From NCBI RefSeq assembly GCF_900163755.1, contig NZ_FUKI01000148.1, positions 1 to 45,069 on the forward strand: a stretch of DNA of 45,069 bases. The letters run 5' to 3'. A model generated the notes under the pieces. It saw nothing but the letters and a program-made list of their open reading frames with translations. It did not search any database and had not been told where the DNA came from. Shown piece by piece: positions 17,552-26,019 of this stretch (position 1 is the stretch's first letter; every line of letters starts with the position of its first letter). The DNA comes from Crenothrix polyspora (GTDB lineage Bacteria > Pseudomonadota > Gammaproteobacteria > Methylococcales > Methylomonadaceae). The translations under genes were made by a program, and so were the position numbers.

Positions 17552-20365
17552 TCAATCCAGAGGCGCTGGCGCACCAATATAAAAACCTTGTACAAAATCA
17601 ATACCAATTTCTTTAAGAATCTCCAAGGCTTCTTCGCTCTCAACCGATTCTGCTACAGTTTTTTTACCATAGGCTTGCGCCACACCCGACAAGGCTTTTA
17701 CAAACACCTTGTCGTCATCGCTTTTATCTATTTTACGAATAAACGAGCCGTCAATTTTGACATAAGCAATCGGGAAGCGATTAAGGTAATACACTGATGA
17801 AAAACCCACGCCAAAATTATCAAACGCAATTAAACAGCCTAATTCATTGATCTGGGCAATTAAGCGATCCGCCGCCGCAAAGTTAGAAACAATCGCAGTT
17901 TCGGCAATTTCAAAAATAATTTTACCTGGATCAACATTACGATCCCGAATGAGCCAAGAAATGTCATCAAAAATAGTCACGTCGTTAAATAAACGCCCCG
18001 ACAAATTGATGGTCAATTTATAATCTTTGCCTTGCTGATTTAACTCCATGTGTTTTTGCACCACTTTTTTCAATACCAGGCGATCTATTCTGCCGGCTAA
18101 ACCCAATTCCTCGGCGTGATTAATAAAATCAGCCGGCATAATCAACTCCCCATCCTCTTTTTGCAAGCGAATCAGGCATTCAAAATGACTTATGACATTG
18201 CTTTTAAGATTGCGTATAGGCTGATAATATAAAATAAATTTATCATTGGCAATCGCGTCTTCAATGATTTCACGCCAGTGCAGCATTAAATTGAGCTTAT
18301 CTTGGTAATCACTGTCAGGCGAAAAAATTCGGTATTGGCCATGCCCTGCGGCCTTGGCTTGATACATAGCACAATCGGCATTTTTAAGTAACTCGCTGGT
18401 GACTAAGCCATGCTCAGGAAAAATCGCCACCCCAATGCTGGCGGTCATTTTATACGTCTTACCAGCAATATAAATATCATGCGCCAACAACACACGATTA
18501 ATTTTCTGCGCCATATGCTCAACACCATTTAAATCGGCATGCGGCATTATTAAGGCAAACTCATCACCACCAACACGCGATAATAAATCGGTCAGGCGCA
18601 TTGCTTCTTTAAGCACCGTGGCAACTTGAGTTAACACCTTATCACCTGCCTCACGGCCTTCGGTATCATTAATCAGCTTAAATTTATCCAGATCCAAATA
18701 AAACAAAGCAATCTGATAACCGTAGCGCTTGGCAGAAGCCAATTCAAGCACAAAATCTTCTTCAAATTTCCGGCGATTACTAAGCCCAGTGACATAGTCG
18801 TAAGTCGCCATTTTCAAAAGTTTTTCTTGGGTAATTTTGCTAACACTGATATCAATACCCAAGGTTAATACCACTGCTTCATCAAGAGAACCATTCACTC
18901 TTACGATGGTATGCGACCACGAAGTTTCTTTTTGCTTACCTGCTTTGGTCATTAAAAAGCCACTTATCTGAAACTGCTCGTCGCCTTGACCCAATCGTAA
19001 CTCATTTAATTTTTTTGAATGCTCACGATCAGTCTCCGGTAAAAAAACGTCAAATACCTTACCAACAATTGACAGTCTATCGGCTTCAAACCCATTAACA
19101 CCGGCCTGATTAATACTCAAAATAATACCGTTTAATTTTTGCGTAACAATAATAACGGGCGCAACTTCAATAAGATGATGAATAAAATCACGTTCTTTGG
19201 CTAAATACTGACTTTTTTCCATCAACTCGCAGGTATTAGCGTGTACAGCTTGCTCAGAGTTTTTCAATTGCTTGACCACAGCTAATAGTGTGTGGTCAAG
19301 ATTGGTCAGCTCGTCATGACCATAACGATTTTTATTACGTGTCAAGCGTTTGCTAAACGCATCATATTGATATTGCTGTAATAATGGAAAAGCCTCGGAT
19401 ACGTTATTTAATCGCCGTAACCAACCGCGCAGTACCCACATAACCAAAGCCAATAACACCGCTAAATCAAACACACCGTACAGCCAAATACGTAATGCCT
19501 CGTCTTGAAGGCGTTTAAAATCTGCACTGATATCGTCTATCAATAAAAAATATGCCGTGTTGGACAGATTTGCAGTATTTTGCTGCTGTACGGGGATTAA
19601 ACTGACATCAAAGAAGCCACCCGACAATGCGATCATTTTGCGACGATTGATAAAGTTGCTAATAGGGTAATGTGTGGCAATAAACTCAAAAACAGGCAAA
19701 TTATTTTCAGATAAATTTTCTGTGGCTACGGCGTAAGGCCAATGGTGATTTTTTGCGTAAACGGCATCAGTATTTGTCATCAGCATAGTCATATCTGAAC
19801 CACTGCCGCGTTTGTAATCAGTGATAATATCAGCAAACGAACGTGCCGTACTCACAACGCCTGCCAGCGCTTGCGTACCGACTGGCGTTATCAGTTGCTG
19901 AAAGCAACTTTTCTTACAATACACCGTCTGTACTGCTGCTGATTTTTCTAATACCTCTTTAATTATCAGGTCTGGCACTGGAATCTGGCTACCCCATGAC
20001 CTTACCGTACTACCTTGTTTATCGAAGAGCGTTATATTGTCTAATTGCCACTCCATTTGCCAAGGCAACCAATTTTTATCTATAACGGACACATTCGGCG
20101 GCTGGTCTTCTACTTTGTGATTTACCGAAGAGCCAACAGAGATAACCACGTCAGTAAAGTGACGCAAGGCTAAAAATGAATCTTCCGTTAAAATTTTAAC
20201 CCGGCTGAGATGACTGCTTTGAATACGCTCTCGTTCAGCGAAAAAGCTATTTTTTGCATTAGCATACAAAGCATAAGAAAAAAAACTGTGCAATATAAAA
20301 AACACACCCCCTACCCACAGTGCCATTTTCCATTTTAAACTAAAAAGTGCTTGGTTCTTTTCCAT
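17552..20365 (-). CDS. Membrane PAS-GGDEF-EAL sensory protein (cyclic-di-GMP metabolism)
   Basis: 937 residues. A first membrane helix lies at about 12-33, a periplasmic sensor region at about 34-285, and a second helix at about 288-312, followed by a coiled linker. A PAS domain spans about 395-515. The GGDEF domain has an intact VGGDEF motif at 599-603. The EAL domain begins at E729, where EAL is replaced by ECL. In the metal-binding motif DDFG the second aspartate is N850 (FDNFGVGFSS). Other EAL residues (INLSG, EIAETA, VKIDGSF, AESVE) remain. The protein may make cyclic-di-GMP, while its EAL domain may be weakened or a regulatory binder. No operon partner is close. Confidence 0.88.
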   Translation of the reverse strand: MEKNQALFSLKWKMALWVGGVFFILHSFFSYALYANAKNSFFAERERIQSSHLSRVKILTEDSFLALRHFTDVVISVGSSVNHKVEDQPPNVSVIDKNWLPWQMEWQLDNITLFDKQGSTVRSWGSQIPVPDLIIKEVLEKSAAVQTVYCKKSCFQQLITPVGTQALAGVVSTARSFADIITDYKRGSGSDMTMLMTNTDAVYAKNHHWPYAVATENLSENNLPVFEFIATHYPISNFINRRKMIALSGGFFDVSLIPVQQQNTANLSNTAYFLLIDDISADFKRLQDEALRIWLYGVFDLAVLLALVMWVLRGWLRRLNNVSEAFPLLQQYQYDAFSKRLTRNKNRYGHDELTNLDHTLLAVVKQLKNSEQAVHANTCELMEKSQYLAKERDFIHHLIEVAPVIIVTQKLNGIILSINQAGVNGFEADRLSIVGKVFDVFLPETDREHSKKLNELRLGQGDEQFQISGFLMTKAGKQKETSWSHTIVRVNGSLDEAVVLTLGIDISVSKITQEKLLKMATYDYVTGLSNRRKFEEDFVLELASAKRYGYQIALFYLDLDKFKLINDTEGREAGDKVLTQVATVLKEAMRLTDLLSRVGGDEFALIMPHADLNGVEHMAQKINRVLLAHDIYIAGKTYKMTASIGVAIFPEHGLVTSELLKNADCAMYQAKAAGHGQYRIFSPDSDYQDKLNLMLHWREIIEDAIANDKFILYYQPIRNLKSNVISHFECLIRLQKEDGELIMPADFINHAEELGLAGRIDRLVLKKVVQKHMELNQQGKDYKLTINLSGRLFNDVTIFDDISWLIRDRNVDPGKIIFEIAETAIVSNFAAADRLIAQINELGCLIAFDNFGVGFSSVYYLNRFPIAYVKIDGSFIRKIDKSDDDKVFVKALSGVAQAYGKKTVAESVESEEALEILKEIGIDFVQGFYIGAPAPLD

Positions 20366-20858
20366 TTATTTAATACTCAAAAAATTGCACGTCACACAAT
20401 TTCCAATCCTTAATCATCCTTTGTTTTATAAAATCGGCCTCGGCTGCTCGTCTAAAAATACACCAGAAACCCACACTAATTTATGACAAAATATAATTCT
20501 CACAAGCAATATCGCCACATTAAATTACCTGTACACGCAGTGCTTAAAACCTAATTTAGCTTTATAGCGGCCACACGAACTTTTCCGGTATGAGACGATT
20601 TGGCGGCGGGGAGTTAAATTATTATTATCCTCCCTGTTCACGTTAGAGAGGCTGTTTTTTTAATGTAATGGTATTGACTGTCTAAATAGTATCTGTTCAC
20701 TTCCCCCTTTGAAAAAGGGGGATTGAGGGGGATTTATTTAAAAAATCTCCCCTAACCCCCCTTTTTCAAAGAGGGGAACTGAATAATTACTCTAAATAGA
20801 GACGCTAACTGACAATTGAACTTACACAATCACGTCACACGGTAATTATACGGCTCTA
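20366..20858. other. Intergenic gap with a long palindrome
   Basis: No gene is seen in this 493-bp stretch. Besides the palindrome at 20701-20778 it holds AT-rich sequence and scattered short repeats such as CTAAATAG (20682-20689 and 20793-20800), which may mark the outer limits of a small repeat element. Confidence 0.6.
20701..20778. repeat. Long inverted repeat of the CCCCCTTTGAAAAAGGGGG type
   Basis: The left arm (20701-20735) and right arm (20743-20778) are inverted copies of about 35 bp with a few mismatches, separated by AT-rich sequence. Each arm itself contains a small hairpin (cccccttt/aaaggggg). Sequences like this are widespread intergenic repeats in many proteobacterial and cyanobacterial genomes. 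Transcribed, it would fold into one strong hairpin. Confidence 0.8.
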
Positions 20859-21647
20859 TTATGCTTGCTCGTGCGCGGCTGCTATAGCAACAAAACCATG
20901 CAAACCCCGCTTTGACTTAACCGCCAGCCAATTTTTTAAATAGTCAAGCTCCGCTGTTTCATCCAAATCATCCAGATTTTTTTTGTCTTTTAACCGCCTA
21001 AAGGCCTGAGACAACACCGCATAACGTGTACCCGTAATACCTGCACGCCGTAAACCTACGGTATTTAATTTATAGTGTCGCGCTGGGCGACCGCCAATTA
21101 ACATAAACGGAATAACATCCATATTAAGCCCTGTTGTGCCCTGCACTATGGCAAATGCGCCCACTCTGCAAAATTGATGCACGACCACAGCACCGCCCAT
21201 AAAAACATTATGACCAATATCAACAAAACCGCCGATAGCCACATTGTTAGCAAAAATAGTTTTGTCACCAATACGGCAATCATGCGCAACATGGCTGTTA
21301 TTCATAAAATAACAATCACTGCCAATACGGGTTTCGCCATGTTCTTTAGAGGCGCGGTGCGCGGTAAAGCCTTCTCTAAACACATTATTATCACCACATA
21401 CCAGCCATGACACAGTTGCTGAATTAAAACTGGTATCTTGCGGTAAACCACCCAGCACCGCATGAGGATGTAAAACATTAGCATTACCCATTTTCACATG
21501 GCTATGCACCACCGCATGAGCGCCCACCGTACAATTATCGCCCAGTATTGCACCCGCTTCGATCACAGCAAACGGCCCTACCGTGGTATTTTTCCCTAGC
21601 GAGACAGCGTCGCCTATATACGCGGTTGGGTGAATGTGCTGTAGCAT
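20859..21647 (-). CDS. LpxA-like acyl-ACP--UDP-sugar acyltransferase
   Basis: 262 residues from the ATG at 21647, exactly the length of E. coli LpxA, and homology begins at this methionine. It is a left-handed beta helix of hexapeptide repeats with the catalytic histidine in SHVAHDC (H122, matching E. coli H125), VVHQFC (H157) and the GLRRAGI tail motif. LpxA adds a hydroxyacyl chain to UDP-GlcNAc in lipid A synthesis. The residue aligned with the E. coli chain-length residue G173 is also glycine (G170). It is not in an lpxD-fabZ-lpxA-lpxB cluster, so it may be a second, specialised copy. It starts 7 bases after xerD. Confidence 0.8.
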   Translation of the reverse strand: MLQHIHPTAYIGDAVSLGKNTTVGPFAVIEAGAILGDNCTVGAHAVVHSHVKMGNANVLHPHAVLGGLPQDTSFNSATVSWLVCGDNNVFREGFTAHRASKEHGETRIGSDCYFMNNSHVAHDCRIGDKTIFANNVAIGGFVDIGHNVFMGGAVVVHQFCRVGAFAIVQGTTGLNMDVIPFMLIGGRPARHYKLNTVGLRRAGITGTRYAVLSQAFRRLKDKKNLDDLDETAELDYLKNWLAVKSKRGLHGFVAIAAAHEQA

Positions 21648-21654
21648 ATTGATT

Positions 21655-22539
21655 CTATCCTCTGGGATGATATTTTGCATGTAATTCTTTTAGACGTTCG
21701 CGGGCGATATGCGTGTAAATTTGTGTGGTGGATAAATTTGAATGCCCAAGCAACAACTGAACAACACGTAAGTCTGCACCATGATTAAGTAAATGCGTTG
21801 CAAACGCGTGTCTTAATGTGTGTGGTGATAAATCTTTCTGGATGTCAGATTTTTTAGCATAGCGTTTGATAATATGCCAGAAGGCTTGGCGTGTCATCGC
21901 AGTCGCACGGTTAGTGACAAACAAATAATCACTTTGTCGGCCATTCAAGAGCGTTTTTCGGGCATTATCGATATAGGTTTCTAACCAACTCATGGCTTCT
22001 TCGCCGATAGGCACTAAACGCTCTTTATCGCTCTTACCGGCAATCCTGACCCAACCTTGATTAAAATTAACCTGCTCAAACTTTAAATTAACCAGCTCCG
22101 ATACCCGCAACCCTGTCGCATACAAAATTTCCAGCATGGTTTTATCACGGTAACCTAGTAAATCACTGATTTCAGGTGCAGACAGTAACAACTCAACGTC
22201 GTATTCAGATAACGCGATCGGCAACGTTTGTACTATCCGAGGAATCTCTATTAGCGCGGTGGGGTCAACGCTGATAAAACTTTCTCTGATGCAATAACCA
22301 TAAAAGCGCCGCAGACTGGACAAAACACGGGCTAATGAGCGCTTACCCACACCTTCATTATGCCGATACGCCATAAAGTGTAAGATATGGGTTTTGTCGA
22401 CTTCCAACAGCTTTCCGCCTGCTAACCAACCTGAATAAATATACAAATCACTGGCATAAGCCGACAAAGTATTTTTGCTTAAGCCCTGTTCTACCCAGAT
22501 TGCATCTAAAAATTGTTTTATTAACTGCTCAGCGTCCAT
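21655..22539 (-). CDS. xerD: Site-specific tyrosine recombinase XerD
   Basis: 294 residues. The N-terminal SAM-like DNA-binding domain (FLDAIWVEQGLSKNTLSAYASDL) is followed by the catalytic domain with all expected residues: arginine in ATGLRVSEL, lysine in AGKSDKERL, HTLRHAF, LLGHSNLSTTQ and the tyrosine in QIYTH. The C-terminus ARERLKELHAKYHPRG is typical of XerD rather than XerC. With XerC it resolves chromosome dimers at dif. The GVGKRSLARVLSSLRRFYGY stretch also fits. The downstream LpxA-like gene starts 7 bases after its stop. No dif site is seen in the window. Confidence 0.9.
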   Translation of the reverse strand: MDAEQLIKQFLDAIWVEQGLSKNTLSAYASDLYIYSGWLAGGKLLEVDKTHILHFMAYRHNEGVGKRSLARVLSSLRRFYGYCIRESFISVDPTALIEIPRIVQTLPIALSEYDVELLLSAPEISDLLGYRDKTMLEILYATGLRVSELVNLKFEQVNFNQGWVRIAGKSDKERLVPIGEEAMSWLETYIDNARKTLLNGRQSDYLFVTNRATAMTRQAFWHIIKRYAKKSDIQKDLSPHTLRHAFATHLLNHGADLRVVQLLLGHSNLSTTQIYTHIARERLKELHAKYHPRG

Positions 22540-22651
22540 ACTTATCGAATGTTAACACGATCAATTGTGTGCGTTTTGTCCATAAAACCCTTTAGTTTTA
22601 ATTATCACTCACATTCTGGTAATTGATTCAATGCGACACATTTAAGCCACA

Positions 22652-22780
22652 TACAGCGTTTTCAACTTAGGACAGTTACAGCCACCGTTCGTGCTGAGCT
22701 TGTCGAAGCACGAACGGCACACTTCGACAAGCTCAGTGCGAACGGTTACGCTGTAACTATTGAACTGTGAAAACGCTGTA
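22652..22780. repeat. Family B 129-bp TA-flanked palindromic element, copy 2
   Basis: The reverse complement of copy 1 (1193-1321), with three differences by eye. Ends are TACAGCGTTTTCA facing inward, and the core appears twice in opposite orientation. The right end (22757-22780) is read by coaX as its last seven codons and stop, so the insertion changed that protein's C-terminus. A third copy begins at 45013. Confidence 0.92.
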
Positions 22781-23488
22781 ACTTAATCCACGTAACACCA
22801 AATTGTCATCCACAATACACGCACACGCTAACTGTTCAGCAATGCGCGCGGCATCACCGCCAGTTAAAATCAGTTGTACAGGAAAAGATTGCAGGGCAAT
22901 AACCCGCTCAATCAAACCACACGCTGCAAACAAAGTACCGCTGTCGATACCCGCCAAAGTATTATTCGACCATCCTGCTATATAATTTTGCTCACTGTAA
23001 GGCAATTGCTGCGTACCTGTTGATAGCGCTTGCTTCATCAGTGTCAAACCAGGACTGATCATACCACCCAGGTGCTGTCCATCAGCGTCTATTAAATCGA
23101 CGGTAATAGCTGTACCACAATCCACTATACAAGCCGCTTGCTGATAAATATTTCGTACCGCAATTAACGCCAGCCAACGATCTACACCTAATTTTTCTGG
23201 CTGAGTATAACCATTACGCACACCACATTGCACGATTTGGGTTTGTGCAACAACAACACAACAAGTAGGCCATAAAAATTTCACCACAGAAACAATAAGC
23301 GCAAGCGTTTGTGGCGCATTAACACAGGAAACAGCAACAATCTGTGGTATGGGTAATACGTGCCATAGCTCAACCAGAACAGTAAAACTCAACTGACTGT
23401 TAAGTACGGCATCGGTTAATACAATACTGCCGTTATCCGACCAAGCCCATTTTAAGCGTGTATTACCACTGTCAATTAATAAACTCAT
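22757..23488 (-). CDS. coaX: Type III pantothenate kinase CoaX
   Basis: 243 residues of the ASKHA-fold CoaX family. The N-terminal phosphate loop is LLIDSGNTRLKWAW. GVDRWLALIAVRN and VDCGTAITVDLID hold the catalytic aspartate and substrate-binding residues. GGMISPGLTLMKQAL and LTGGDAARIAEQL follow. It phosphorylates pantothenate, the first step of coenzyme A synthesis. It overlaps birA by 4 bases, a common birA-coaX pairing. The C-terminus LVLRGLS is followed by YSVFTVQ and a stop encoded inside a family B repeat, so the tail is repeat-derived. I expect the enzyme to remain active because all core motifs are upstream. Confidence 0.92.
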   Translation of the reverse strand: MSLLIDSGNTRLKWAWSDNGSIVLTDAVLNSQLSFTVLVELWHVLPIPQIVAVSCVNAPQTLALIVSVVKFLWPTCCVVVAQTQIVQCGVRNGYTQPEKLGVDRWLALIAVRNIYQQAACIVDCGTAITVDLIDADGQHLGGMISPGLTLMKQALSTGTQQLPYSEQNYIAGWSNNTLAGIDSGTLFAACGLIERVIALQSFPVQLILTGGDAARIAEQLACACIVDDNLVLRGLSYSVFTVQ

Positions 23489-24483
23489 ACCGCCGCATTA
23501 TTAAAACTGACTTCACCGGATGCGTAGCTCTGAATACGACCACCCAGATGCTCTAATAATAATAAACCATTATCATCAATGCCCTGCACAATGCCGTCAA
23601 TAACTTGGTTACCAACAAACAAACGCGCGGCATTGCCTTTTAAAACATCGTATTGTCGCCATTCCTCCAAATACGTTTTAATGCCTGATTGCTCAAAATC
23701 AATAAGCACAGGAATAAGCTCATTTAACAAGCAGGCGGCCAAGGTATTACGACTAATTTTGCGCTGCCCCAGTATTTTGCTTAAATCAGTCCACGGTTGG
23801 TTAATTTTTTCTGCTTCAGAACCAGATAAAAACACATTAAGCCCAACGCCAATAACCGCCGCACACGGCCCTGCGGCTTCGCCAGAAACTTCAATCAAGA
23901 TACCACCGAGTTTTTTGCCTTGATAGCACACATCATTTGGCCACTTAAGGCCAATATCTGGAATTTGCAAATGCTTTAATGCCCTGATTACTGCGACACC
24001 TATTGCCAAACTTAAGCCAGCAATTTCACCAAGACCATTGTGCGGGAATCGCCAAAGTATCGACAAATAAATATTACCGCCAAAAGGCGACACCCAATCA
24101 CGGCCTCGCCTGCCCTTACCGGCTGTCTGATGCTCAGCAAAACAAGCGCTACCTGAAGCCGCACCGTGCAGAGATTTTTGCACTAAATAACTGTTAGTAG
24201 AATCGAGTTGATCGTGAATTTCAAACAACACATGACTGGCGCGGCTAAAGTCATTTAAAGCAGCGCTAATTTTGGCATGGTTTAATAATTCCAAACGTCG
24301 TTCTAAACGATAGCCTCTACCGCTCACGCCAGTATAGTGTAGACCTAGCTCAGCTAAGCCACTGAGTTGTTTCCAGATTGCTGAGCGACTTAAACCCAAC
24401 GCCTCGGCCAATTCTTCACCGGAATGAAACTCACCATCCGCGACTAAAACCAGTAATTTTTTTTGCTTATCGGTAATAGCCAC
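23485..24483 (-). CDS. birA: Bifunctional biotin-protein ligase / biotin operon repressor BirA
   Basis: 332 residues. The N-terminal winged helix (AEALGLSRSAIWKQLSGLAELG) would bind DNA, and the ligase domain has the biotinyl-AMP loop GKGRRGRDWVSPFGGNIYLS. LKWPNDVCYQGKKLGGILIE and GVGLNVFLSG follow, and a C-terminal SH3-like domain ends the protein. It attaches biotin to carrier proteins such as the acetyl-CoA carboxylase subunit, and with its HTH domain can repress biotin genes, none of which are in the window. It overlaps coaX by 4 bases at its 3' end, so they form one operon. Confidence 0.93.
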   Translation of the reverse strand: MAITDKQKKLLVLVADGEFHSGEELAEALGLSRSAIWKQLSGLAELGLHYTGVSGRGYRLERRLELLNHAKISAALNDFSRASHVLFEIHDQLDSTNSYLVQKSLHGAASGSACFAEHQTAGKGRRGRDWVSPFGGNIYLSILWRFPHNGLGEIAGLSLAIGVAVIRALKHLQIPDIGLKWPNDVCYQGKKLGGILIEVSGEAAGPCAAVIGVGLNVFLSGSEAEKINQPWTDLSKILGQRKISRNTLAACLLNELIPVLIDFEQSGIKTYLEEWRQYDVLKGNAARLFVGNQVIDGIVQGIDDNGLLLLEHLGGRIQSYASGEVSFNNAAV

Positions 24484-24597
24484 ACACAGCTCCGGTAAAA
24501 ATCAAATACATACCTACTTTATAGCACAGGATTTGCAAGCCTTTACTAACTCATGACGATATTAACACAAAGCTGAAGGACGGCTACCCGCTTATAT

Positions 24598-24617
24598 CCC
24601 CGTTCTGAACGACGGGG
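24598..24617. other. CCCCGT-hairpin, possible remnant of an IS200/IS605-type end
   Basis: CCCCGT (24598-24603) pairs with ACGGGG (24612-24617), in the context CTTATAT-hairpin-TTTTACG. This arrangement recalls the subterminal hairpins left by IS605/TnpB-type elements. It could also simply be a hairpin with a short T-run on the plus strand, although no plus-strand gene ends here. No transposase is present. Confidence 0.35.
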
Positions 24618-24656
24618 TTTTACGCATTAAATGATAAAGCTTTGATTGTATCGTAA

Positions 24657-25208
24657 TCAATTGGTTTTTTTCGCGGCGTGAGACTTCTCCAAAGACTGAT
24701 TTAAATCTTCTAACTGGCGCTTTAATTGGTCGCCAAAACTTTCCAAACCTTTTTCAATTAACGGCATTTGTTGCTGTAACTGTTCACCAAAACTTTCACC
24801 GATATTTTGTAACTCGTTAACAATACTCTGAAAAGGTAGCATAGAAATATTCATGCGGGTTTGCTGATAATCAACTTTCCAGCCATCATCTTGTTTGAGT
24901 AACGCGGTATTAAATGAAACTTTTTTATCGTTTTGGGTTAATAAGGTAACCACTGTCGCACTGTCGCCATCCAGCGTCATCGCTCCCACTTGCACAGCGG
25001 CGTATTTTCTACCCTGATCTGCCATTAATGATGCTTGGCTGTCTTTGGTTGCTTGGTTTTGAGCTGCGGGTAGATTGCCAGCAATAACCGCCTGCCAAAA
25101 CGCTGCGGCCACTTTATCAGGCGCTGTTTCTACACTTGCCTGGCAAGCCGCCAATAAAAACACCACACCGGCCAGCCTAATCAATGAGATCAGGCTGGTA
25201 ACGCGCAC
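24657..25208 (-). CDS. Putative lipoprotein with NTF2-like/DUF4878-type domain
   Basis: About 183 residues. From a GTG at 25208 the sequence reads as a lipoprotein signal (VRVTSLISLIRLAGVVFLLAAC, lipobox LAAC). The next part, PDKVAAAFWQAVIAGNLPAAQ, then a strand-rich segment, resembles DUF4878-like export or transport-associated folds, an uncertain match. The C-terminal 60 residues are a long charged helix (LQNIGESFGEQLQQQMPLIEKGLES) likely to be coiled coil. The frame is open to 25286, but that would overlap the BI-1 gene by more than 60 bases, so I prefer the later GTG. The start is uncertain. It lies 10 bases after the BI-1 gene. Confidence 0.65.
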   Translation of the reverse strand: MRVTSLISLIRLAGVVFLLAACQASVETAPDKVAAAFWQAVIAGNLPAAQNQATKDSQASLMADQGRKYAAVQVGAMTLDGDSATVVTLLTQNDKKVSFNTALLKQDDGWKVDYQQTRMNISMLPFQSIVNELQNIGESFGEQLQQQMPLIEKGLESFGDQLKRQLEDLNQSLEKSHAAKKTN

Positions 25209-25218
25209 AACCGACGAT

Positions 25219-25887
25219 TTAATCGTCGCCACCAAAAATGCCCAGTATTTGTAACAAGCTAAGGAACAAGTTGTAAATAGAAACATACAAAGACACCGTC
25301 GCTAATATGTAATTGGTTTCGCCGCCGTGAATAATTTCACTGGTTTGAAACAAAATCATGCCCGACATCAGCAAGATAAACATGGCTGAAACAGCCAACG
25401 ATAAACCGGGCACTGAGAACACCATTGCACCAATACCGGCTAAAAATGCCACCAATATACCCACCATCAAAAAACCGCCCATAAAGCTAAAATCTTTACG
25501 GGTAGTGAGTGCATAAGCCGAAAGCCCAACAAAAATAACGCCGGTACCGCCTAACGCAGTCATCACTAATTGATGGCCATTACTAAACGCTTGCACATAC
25601 ATGTTGATAATAGGCCCTAAGGTTAAGCCCATAAAGCCGGTTAAGGCAAAAATAGACACCAATCCCCAAGCGCTATTTCTGAGTTTTGTGGTTAAAAACA
25701 ACAAACCAAAATACATAACCATAGTAATAATCATGCCAGGATGCGGCATATTCATCGTCATGGCAAGACCTGCTGTCATGGCACTGAACAGCAAAGTCAG
25801 TGCCAGCAACAAATAAGTGTTTTTTAACATTTTATTGGTGGCCAGAACCTCTGTATCCGACCGAGTTACTGCTGTATTCGCATTCAT
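25219..25887 (-). CDS. BAX inhibitor-1/YccA-family membrane protein
   Basis: 222 residues from the ATG at 25887, with AAGGAG upstream. There are about seven membrane helices, starting at LKNTYLLLALTLLFSAMTAGLAM. The segments GLTLGPIINMYVQAF and SFMGGFLMVGILVAFLAG and the end HGGETNYILATVSLYVSIYNLFLSLLQILG match the BI-1/YccA (UPF0005) family. E. coli YccA (219 residues) modulates the FtsH protease. The frame is open to 25986, but the extension has no homology. A lipoprotein gene follows closely. Confidence 0.88.
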   Translation of the reverse strand: MNANTAVTRSDTEVLATNKMLKNTYLLLALTLLFSAMTAGLAMTMNMPHPGMIITMVMYFGLLFLTTKLRNSAWGLVSIFALTGFMGLTLGPIINMYVQAFSNGHQLVMTALGGTGVIFVGLSAYALTTRKDFSFMGGFLMVGILVAFLAGIGAMVFSVPGLSLAVSAMFILLMSGMILFQTSEIIHGGETNYILATVSLYVSIYNLFLSLLQILGIFGGDD

Positions 25888-26019
25888 TTTAAACGCACTC
25901 CTTAAGTTAATAACACCGCTAAGACACACATGTTCAGTGCCTACCATAAAAATCAAGGCCTCCAGCACAACACAAGTAAGCCTCAAACAAAGCTAAACTA
26001 TAAATCTGAAAAAAAATTA

